Source: Myxococcota bacterium (GTDB lineage: Bacteria > Myxococcota > Polyangia > GCA-2747355 > JAKLHH01). Taken from it: 7,386 bases of DNA. Shown here piece after piece: positions 1 through 4,410 of this stretch (the stretch's first letter is position 1; each line of letters opens with the position of its first letter). Both the position numbers and the translations under genes were made by a program. The stretch is taken from the NCBI GenBank assembly GCA_022710245.1, contig JAKLHH010000351.1:1-7386 (forward strand). Reading direction: 5' to 3'. Below the pieces are notes generated by a model. The model was not told the origin of the DNA, did no database searches, and saw nothing but the letters and a program-made list of their open reading frames with translations.

Positions 1-205
1 TCTCGACGGCCGCGGCGTCGCGGACATCGAGCCGGTAGGCGCGGCACTTCGCCTGCGGCCTCAGCTCGCGCGCCTTCTCCACCACCTCACGGGCCCGCGC
101 CTCGTTGTCGCGATAGGTGAAGGCCACGTCGTGGCCCTCGGCGATCGCCTGCAGCACGATGGCCGCGCCGATGCCACGGGACCCCCCGGTCACGAAGAAA
201 ACCAT
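1..205 (-). CDS. SDR-family 3-oxoacyl-ACP reductase (FabG-like), N-terminal part, cut by window edge
   Basis: Only the first 68 residues are present; the gene continues beyond position 1. The protein starts directly at the first Rossmann strand: MVFFVTGGSRGIG carries the TGxxxGIG cofactor motif at residues 6-13. Further on, 'TYRDNEAR' has an Arg after the second strand, the usual mark of NADP(H) preference, and 'RLDVRD' holds the Asp that binds the adenine in this family. In FabG enzymes the reaction is NADPH-dependent reduction of 3-ketoacyl-ACP to 3-hydroxyacyl-ACP. The start is the ATG at 205-203, preceded by GGAGAGGAG. It is the last visible gene of the operon, 91 nt after the ketosynthase stop, so reduction of that enzyme's product is the inferred role. 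The Ser-Tyr-Lys catalytic residues lie outside the window, so another SDR activity cannot be excluded. Confidence 0.85.
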   Translation of the reverse strand, partial: MVFFVTGGSRGIGAAIVLQAIAEGHDVAFTYRDNEARAREVVEKARELRPQAKCRAYRLDVRDAAAVE

Positions 206-226
206 GCTCCTCTCCGACGGAATCGC

Positions 227-259
227 GGTCGCTGCGCTGGAAGCAGCAGCGCAGCGACC
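227..259 (-). other. Perfect 13-bp intercistronic hairpin upstream of the ketoreductase gene
   Basis: Positions 227-239 (GGTCGCTGCGCTG) and 247-259 (CAGCGCAGCGACC) are perfect reverse complements around a 7-nt loop. The structure fills much of the 91-nt gap between the ketosynthase stop (297) and the reductase start (205), and ends 22 nt before the start codon. In the direction of transcription it is followed by GCGATTCC rather than a T run, so it is not a classical intrinsic terminator. An mRNA-stability or processing element, or an attenuator that sets the ratio of reductase to upstream enzymes, is more likely. The complementarity is seen directly; the function is inference. Confidence 0.7.
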
Positions 260-296
260 CAGGTTGACGCTCGGCGCGCCCGAACTGGGGGCAGGC

Positions 297-1580
297 TCAG
301 GGCTGCCACGCGCGGTAGAGCGCGCAGCAGTTGATGCCGCCGAAGCCGAACGAGTTCTTCATGAAGATGCGGACCTTGTGCTCGACCGCGCGGTTCGCGC
401 AGACGTCGAGGTCGACCTCGGGGTCCATGGTCTCGATGTTGATCGAGGGGTGCAGCTTGCCGCCGCGCATCTGCAGCACCGCGGCGATCGTCTCGACGAC
501 CGGCGCGGACCAGCAGCAGTGGCCGAGCATGGACTTGGTGGCGTTGATCTTCAGCCGCTTCGCGTGGTCGCCGAAGACCGCCTTGATCGAGCGGATCTCG
601 GTCACGTCGCCGAGCGGGGTCGAGGTCGCGTGGGCGTTGATGTAGTCGACCTGCTCGGGGGCGACGCCCGCCCGGCGCAGCAGCCCGGTCATCGTGCGCG
701 ACTGCCCCTCCACCGAGGGCGCCGGCAGGTGCGAGCCGTCGGAGCCGATGGAGACGCCGAGGATCTCGGCGTAGACGCGGGCGCCGCGGCGCTTCGCGTG
801 CTCGAGCTCCTCGATCACCAGCGTGCCGGCGCCGTGGCAGGGGATGAAGCCCTCGCGCCGGGTGTCGTAGGGGCGGCTGGCCTTCTGCGGCTGGTCGTTG
901 AAGCTCTGGTAGCCGATCGCGCCCATGATCGCCATCGCGTGGAGGTCGATGGGGGCGAAGTCGAGCGGCGCCCCGACGACCAGCGCGAGGTCGTGGTCGT
1001 GGTGGAGGATCTCGTCGACGGCGCTGCGCAGCGCGACGTTGGCGCTGGCGCAGGCCCCGCCCACCGTGAAGGTGGAGCCGCGGATCCCCAGCGTCTCGCC
1101 GACGGAGGCGGCGACGTCGGTGTCGAGCCCGTGGAGCGAGAGCATCGAGTCGATGTACTCGGGCTCCTCCTTGAACCGCTCGATATTCTCGTAGAGGAGG
1201 TTGTTGTGGAGGTTGTGGCCGCCGACGATGGCCGCCACGCGCGTCGCGTCGAGGTCCTCGCCGAGCCTGGCGTCGTGGAAGGCGTCGGCCGCGCAGAGCA
1301 GCGCGAGGCGGGTCGCGAAGGGGGCCTTCTTCACCAGCCGGCGCAGGCGCTTGAACGCCTCGGGCGAGAGCTTGCCCTCGAGCTCGCCCTGCTTGCGGTT
1401 CACGTCGTACTCGCTGAGGTCACCGCCCACCTTGGAGTGGATGCCGCTGGTGTCGAGGAACTTCCACCGGGTGATGGCCGAGGTCCCGGCCAGCAGGCGC
1501 TGGTAGTAGGTCTCCAGATTGTCGCCGAGCGGCGTATTGACCGCCATCCCGGTGATGACCACGCGCTTTGACTTTTCCAT
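297..1580 (-). CDS. Beta-ketoacyl-ACP synthase, FabF (KAS II)-like
   Basis: A 427-residue condensing enzyme of the thiolase fold that would extend an acyl chain by decarboxylative Claisen condensation with malonyl-ACP. The N-terminus (RVVITGMAVNTPLGDN) is typical of the family. The catalytic triad is complete: Cys177 in GGACASAN, His317 in NAHATSTPLGD and His354 in KSMLGH, with Lys349. Spacings of 140 and 37 residues equal those of E. coli FabF (C163, H303, H340), so this is a chain-elongating KS, not a Cys-less chain-length factor. The C-terminal FGFGGIN motif is present. Differences from housekeeping FabF include ACASAN for the usual ACASG, and Cys pairs at 355-356 and 418-419. The ATG at 1580 is chosen because GGAGAG sits 4 nt upstream; an in-frame GTG at 1592 would add four residues. 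It starts 15 nt after the dehydratase stop. Fatty acid, polyketide or aryl-polyene-like products are all possible. Confidence 0.93.
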   Translation of the reverse strand: MEKSKRVVITGMAVNTPLGDNLETYYQRLLAGTSAITRWKFLDTSGIHSKVGGDLSEYDVNRKQGELEGKLSPEAFKRLRRLVKKAPFATRLALLCAADAFHDARLGEDLDATRVAAIVGGHNLHNNLLYENIERFKEEPEYIDSMLSLHGLDTDVAASVGETLGIRGSTFTVGGACASANVALRSAVDEILHHDHDLALVVGAPLDFAPIDLHAMAIMGAIGYQSFNDQPQKASRPYDTRREGFIPCHGAGTLVIEELEHAKRRGARVYAEILGVSIGSDGSHLPAPSVEGQSRTMTGLLRRAGVAPEQVDYINAHATSTPLGDVTEIRSIKAVFGDHAKRLKINATKSMLGHCCWSAPVVETIAAVLQMRGGKLHPSINIETMDPEVDLDVCANRAVEHKVRIFMKNSFGFGGINCCALYRAWQP

Positions 1581-1595
1581 CGTGCTCTCCACTCT

Positions 1596-2162
1596 TCACC
1601 CTGCGGACGGGTCGTCCAGCAGGTATGCCTCCAAGATGGTGAACGCGCAGATCGTGTCACCCTTCATGAGCTGTCCAGCGAGAATGGCCCCGTACGAGGT
1701 CTCCTCGACGAGCTTGCCGAGGACGCGGAGCTCGTCGCCGGGGCGCGCCTCGGCGACAAAGACCGCGTGGTGCACGCGCAGGAGCCGCAGCTTGAGCGCG
1801 CTGCCCTGCGCGGGGAGCTCCAGCTTCCCCCCGGCGAGCGGCGAAGCGGCCGCGACCGTCATCAGCTGCTGCAGGCAGAGGCAGAGCTGCGCCATCGTCT
1901 CCAGCTGCAGCACGCCGGGGTAGACCGGGTCACCGGGGAAGTGCCCGGCGAGCACGGGGTCGGCCGGGTCGATGCGGCGGCGCCCGAGGATGCAGCGCTC
2001 CGCCAGGTCGACGAGCTCGATCCCGTCGACGAGGAGCATCGGGGGGCGGTGCGGGATGAGGCGCTCGATCTCGCCGCGGCCGAGGGCCAGCTCCTGCGCC
2101 GCCGGCCCGCGGACGTAGAGCGGGCTCCTGCGGCCCGAGCGGATGAGCGCCTCGTAGGCCAT
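1596..2162 (-). CDS. FabZ-like 3-hydroxyacyl-ACP dehydratase (hotdog fold)
   Basis: A 188-residue single hotdog-domain protein predicted to dehydrate 3-hydroxyacyl-ACP to trans-2-enoyl-ACP. 'LIPHRPPMLLVDGI' (about residues 35-48) and 'GHFPGDPVYPGVLQLETMAQ' (73-92) are the FabZ signature. His74 and Glu88 are the predicted catalytic pair, 14 residues apart as in FabZ. It is longer than E. coli FabZ (151 aa), partly from an extra N-terminal stretch of about 15-20 residues before the PHR motif. The start ATG (2162-2160) shares its A with the TGA of the upstream transacylase gene (TGATG), which strongly suggests translational coupling and fixes the start; an open frame continuing to 2291 is overlap with that gene. 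The bifunctional isomerase activity of FabA cannot be judged here, but the sequence pattern favours FabZ. Confidence 0.93.
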   Translation of the reverse strand: MAYEALIRSGRRSPLYVRGPAAQELALGRGEIERLIPHRPPMLLVDGIELVDLAERCILGRRRIDPADPVLAGHFPGDPVYPGVLQLETMAQLCLCLQQLMTVAAASPLAGGKLELPAQGSALKLRLLRVHHAVFVAEARPGDELRVLGKLVEETSYGAILAGQLMKGDTICAFTILEAYLLDDPSAG

Positions 2163-3157
2163 CAGGCGCTCGCTCCGCCGGGCCGTCGCGGCGCGTCCGC
2201 GCGCAGCCGCTGCAGCTCGGCGATCAGCCCCTGCAGGTGCTCCGCGGTGCCCTCGGCGATGTCCGTGTGGTGCTTGGCGTTCTTGTGCCACTTCTTGTCG
2301 AGCAGGTTGTGCAGCACCTTGAGCGGCCCCACCTCGACGAAGACCGCGTCTGGCCAGCGTGAGATCACATGGTCGATGGAGTCACGCCAGAGCACCGGGC
2401 TGTGGACGTGGGTCGCCAGCAGCTCGACGAAGCTCGCCTGGGTCGGGTCCTCGAGCACCTTCCCGAGCCGGTTCGGCAGGTAGGGGCGCCGCGGCGTCGC
2501 GAAGCGGACCTGCTCCAGGTGGCGGCGCAGCCGGACCCCGACCGGCGCGAAGGTCGAGCAGTGCATCGGCACCTGCCGCTCGATCACCACCGCCTGCACG
2601 AACCCCTCCTCCTCCTCGAGGAGCTTCAGCGCCGTCTCGAGCGCGCGCTGATCACCGGAGAGGACGTGCTGCCGCGGCGAGTTGAGGTTCACCACCTCGA
2701 GCACCCCGTCCGCGGCGGCCGCGGCGCGGCGGGCGACGTCCTGCAGCGCCTCGAGCTCGATGGGGAAGACCGAGGCCATGGCGCCGCGCGGGCCCGCGTC
2801 GTACGCCTCGCCCCGCTCCTCCACCGTGCGCAGGGCCTGCTCGAAGTCGAGCGCGCCGATCTGGACCAGGTGGTTGTACTCCCCCAGGCTGAGCCCGAGC
2901 GAGACGTCGGCCGTGAGGCCGGCGTGCTCGAGGATCTGGAGGAACATGTGGTTGGCGAGGAAGACGCCGATCTGGACGTCGCGGTTCCGTGCGAAGACCT
3001 CGGGGTTGTCCTCGCGGTAGTGCGCGGCGAGGTCACGCCCGAGCAGCTCCGAGGCGCGGCCGAGGAGCTCGCGGTTGCGCGGGTGGAGGCCGGTCAGCTT
3101 GGTCAGCATCCCGGGGTAGCGGGAGCTCTGGCCGGGAAACATGAAGACCAGCGTCAT
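2162..3157 (-). CDS. fabD: Malonyl-CoA:ACP transacylase (FabD-like, possibly trans-AT type)
   Basis: A 331-residue acyltransferase that would move malonyl from CoA to the acyl carrier protein used by the neighbouring ketosynthase. The N-terminus reads MTLVFMFPGQSSRYPGM, with the oxyanion Gln at residue 10. The nucleophile is Ser90 in GLSLGEYN, the carboxylate-binding Arg is Arg115 in EERGEAY, and the catalytic His is His199 in PMHCST. Spacings (25 and 109 residues) equal those of E. coli FabD (S92, R117, H201). The Asn after SLGEY, and the PKS-like GQSSRYPGM, recall discrete acyltransferases of trans-AT polyketide synthases more than housekeeping FabD; this is from memory of those families. 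The ATG at 3157 has the strong ribosome site GGGAGGGG just upstream; longer in-frame starts (to 3253) lack homologous sequence. It is the first gene of the operon and overlaps the dehydratase start by one base. Confidence 0.92.
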   Translation of the reverse strand: MTLVFMFPGQSSRYPGMLTKLTGLHPRNRELLGRASELLGRDLAAHYREDNPEVFARNRDVQIGVFLANHMFLQILEHAGLTADVSLGLSLGEYNHLVQIGALDFEQALRTVEERGEAYDAGPRGAMASVFPIELEALQDVARRAAAAADGVLEVVNLNSPRQHVLSGDQRALETALKLLEEEEGFVQAVVIERQVPMHCSTFAPVGVRLRRHLEQVRFATPRRPYLPNRLGKVLEDPTQASFVELLATHVHSPVLWRDSIDHVISRWPDAVFVEVGPLKVLHNLLDKKWHKNAKHHTDIAEGTAEHLQGLIAELQRLRADAPRRPGGASA

Positions 3158-3180
3158 CGACCCCTCCCACGCTCCTTCGC

Positions 3181-3260
3181 GGCGCCTCCGGGGGCGCCGA
3201 CCGATGATCAATACTCGCCTCGCGCGACGAGGCCGCTCGCGCCAGGTCCACAAAGCCTGG
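3181..3260 (-). promoter_or_regulatory. Structured 5' leader of the FAS-like operon: three short hairpins
   Basis: Between the predicted transcription start (about 3276) and the FabD-like start (3157) the transcript is about 118 nt long. It can form three consecutive stem-loops: CCAGG/CCTGG at 3242-3260, GCCTCG/CGAGGC at 3217-3233 with a 5-nt loop, and GGCGCC/GGCGCC at 3181-3198 with a 6-nt loop. The last ends about 13 nt before the ribosome site. No known riboswitch was recognised and there is no terminator T run. Short GC stems occur by chance in DNA this GC-rich, so regulatory function is only suggested. Confidence 0.35.
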
Positions 3261-3282
3261 GAATCCGCTGCGGTCGCCGGTC

Positions 3283-3310
3283 ATTATCACAACCTCGGCG
3301 GGCCTGACAA
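3283..3310 (-). promoter_or_regulatory. Sigma70-like promoter of the FAS-like operon with extended -10
   Basis: On the minus strand TTGTCA (3310-3305, 5 of 6 to the -35 consensus) and GATAAT (3288-3283, 5 of 6 to the -10 consensus) are separated by 16 bp. TGT immediately before the -10 makes an extended -10 element. This is an AT-rich island in otherwise very GC-rich DNA, correctly placed and oriented upstream of the transacylase gene. Transcription would start near 3276. Two TGTGACG repeats lie directly upstream. Confidence 0.65.
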
Positions 3311-3318
3311 GCGACACG

Positions 3319-3334
3319 CGTCACATTCGTCACA
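3319..3334 (-). promoter_or_regulatory. Tandem TGTGACG repeats upstream of the -35, candidate regulator site
   Basis: Read on the minus strand, TGTGACG occurs twice with a 9-bp period (3334-3328 and 3325-3319), and a degenerate third TGTCGC continues the phase. The repeats fall at about -43 to -58 relative to the predicted start, where activators commonly bind. The motif is not one I can match to a named regulator. Repeats and positions are seen directly; the regulatory role is inferred. Confidence 0.4.
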
Positions 3335-3435
3335 AAAGGCTCCGAAAAGATGGGGAGAAACGCGACCACTTTTTCGTTTTTGAGGGAGGCATGCTGGCTC
3401 ACGTTTCCTGGCGCCGAATCGCGGGCGCCGGCCGA

Positions 3436-3464
3436 GGGGGTTGCGGGGCGGGGGCCAGGTGGGG
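3436..3464 (+). promoter_or_regulatory. Putative four-tetrad G-quadruplex upstream of the zinc-ribbon gene
   Basis: Four runs of four or more G lie on the coding strand: 3436-3440, 3445-3448, 3450-3454 and 3461-3464, with loops of 4, 1 and 6 nt. This satisfies the usual G-quadruplex pattern even with four tetrads. It ends 37 nt before the start codon at 3502. A weak promoter-like pair, TTGCGG (3441-3446) and GAGAAT (3464-3469) with a 17-bp spacer, overlaps it, so the G tract could act in promoter DNA or, if transcription starts further upstream, in the 5' leader. Confidence 0.45.
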
Positions 3465-3486
3465 AGAATGTCTGCCTGACCTGGCC
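3453..3486 (+). repeat. 8-bp perfect inverted repeat next to the ribosome binding site
   Basis: GGCCAGGT (3453-3460) and ACCTGGCC (3479-3486) are exact reverse complements with an 18-nt spacer. The right arm abuts the ribosome site GGAGGAGAG (3488-3496) of the zinc-ribbon gene. The left arm uses two G of the third G run of the overlapping quadruplex motif, so the two structures would compete. Alternatively it is an operator for a dimeric regulator, since the candidate -10 at 3464-3469 lies between the arms. Confidence 0.45.
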
Positions 3487-3501
3487 TGGAGGAGAGCTGT
3501 G

Positions 3502-4365
3502 ATGCGCGCTTGCCCTCGTTGCGGGCGTGAGAACCCGCCGGTCGCCGTGTTCTGTGGCGGCTGCGGGGTGTCGCTGGCGCCCGCTGCCTCCTCACGGGGT
3601 GCCGCGCAGGGACACGAGGACCGGGCCCAGGCCTCGGGCGCGGTGTCCGAGCGGGTCGAGCCCGCGGCCCGGTCCGACCCCTCCGCGACCCCGGCGCCAG
3701 CCGCGGTCTCTCTCGGCGGCTCGACCGGCACGGGCACGCTGGCGCGAGCGCTCCCGGGCGAGCGGGCGCCCTCGCGCGTCGGCGTCCTGCTCGTCGGCCT
3801 CCTGCTGCTGCTCGGCCTGGTGGCCGCCACCAGCTACAAGGTGGTGACGCGTCCCGGGCGCACCTTGCCCGCCTACAACGTGAAGCTGCGCGCCCTGCCT
3901 CCCCCGACCAGCGCCGCCGAGCCCGACGAGCGCCAGGACAGCGGGCCCGCCCCGAGCGACGCAGCGGTGGCCGCGCCGGCCGCGGACCTCCACCCGGCCA
4001 CGGCGCGCCCCGGCCCGGTGACGAAGAGCGGGCCGAAGCCGGAGCCGAAGCCAGAGCCGAAGGTCCCGCCGCCCGCGCCCAAGCCGAAGCCCGCGCTCGG
4101 CCCGCCGCCGAGCAGCGCCGAGATCCGCGCCTGCATCGACCGGCGCCGGCCGCGGATCCGCGCCTGCGCGGACGAGGCTGCGCAGCGCATGGAGGGCTCC
4201 CCGGGCGGCACGGCCCGCGCCACGCTGAAGCCGGACGGGCGGTTCACCAACCTGCGCATCCCGGGCGGCGACTACTTCGTCGACTGCACGGCGCGGATCA
4301 TCCGCGCGCTCCGCTGCCGGGCCTTCCAGGGGACGCCGATCGAGGTGGCGTACCCGCTCCGCTGA
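3502..4365 (+). CDS. Zinc-ribbon, single-pass membrane protein with AgmX/PglI-like (TonB-like) C-terminal domain
   Basis: A 287-residue protein in four parts. Residues 4-21 form a zinc ribbon (CPRCG...FCGGCG; Cys4, Cys7, Cys18, Cys21). A low-complexity Ala/Ser-rich stretch follows to about 90, then one transmembrane helix at about 93-112. A Pro-rich linker (about 113-205) includes the PKPEPKPEPK repeat typical of TonB-like periplasm-spanning segments. Residues 207-287 form a compact domain with Cys211, Cys222, Cys262 and Cys272 that ends in 'VAYPLR', resembling the AgmX/PglI C-terminal family of myxobacteria. The inferred topology is ribbon in the cytoplasm and C-terminal domain in the periplasm, suggesting a link across the inner membrane. 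No enzyme function is evident. The ATG at 3502 is chosen because GGAGGAGAG precedes it at good spacing and it places the ribbon at the N-terminus; an in-frame ATG at 3391 would add a non-conserved Arg/Gly-rich stretch. It is monocistronic here, divergent from the FAS-like operon. Confidence 0.85.
   Translation: MRACPRCGRENPPVAVFCGGCGVSLAPAASSRGAAQGHEDRAQASGAVSERVEPAARSDPSATPAPAAVSLGGSTGTGTLARALPGERAPSRVGVLLVGLLLLLGLVAATSYKVVTRPGRTLPAYNVKLRALPPPTSAAEPDERQDSGPAPSDAAVAAPAADLHPATARPGPVTKSGPKPEPKPEPKVPPPAPKPKPALGPPPSSAEIRACIDRRRPRIRACADEAAQRMEGSPGGTARATLKPDGRFTNLRIPGGDYFVDCTARIIRALRCRAFQGTPIEVAYPLR
4033..4062 (+). repeat. In-gene 12-nt tandem repeat coding for PKPE units
   Basis: Units CCGAAGCCGGAG (4033-4044), CCGAAGCCAGAG (4045-4056) and a partial CCGAAG (4057-4062) encode the Lys-Pro-Glu-Pro linker of the zinc-ribbon protein. 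Such repeats can expand or contract by slippage, changing the reach of the periplasmic linker without breaking the frame. Confidence 0.7.
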
Positions 4366-4410
4366 TTCTGCTGATCCAGGCCGGAGCTGAGGCTCACTCC
4401 ACGACGGCGC

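Noticed and set aside
117..1571. 484-codon plus-strand open frame antisense to the ketosynthase
   Set aside because: The translation is Val/Asp/Arg/Gly-rich with no recognisable motif. It exists because high third-position GC removes stops opposite a real gene, and the minus-strand protein has full catalytic motifs.
2369..3307. 312-codon plus-strand open frame antisense to the transacylase
   Set aside because: Same GC shadow effect; it would also run through the promoter and leader of the minus-strand operon.
3343..3381. CGAAAAG ... CTTTTTCG followed by TTTTT as a plus-strand terminator
   Set aside because: The stem is AT-rich, imperfect and has a 19-nt loop, and no plus-strand gene precedes it.
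3208..3402. Small 64-codon minus-strand open frame in the intergenic region
   Set aside because: It overlaps the best promoter of the region, has no ribosome site that I could see, and resembles no known peptide.
3391..3501. Upstream in-frame ATG at 3391 for the zinc-ribbon gene
   Set aside because: The GGGAGG before it is only about one base from the ATG, the added 37 residues look non-conserved, and the ATG at 3502 has a properly spaced ribosome site and puts the zinc ribbon at the N-terminus.
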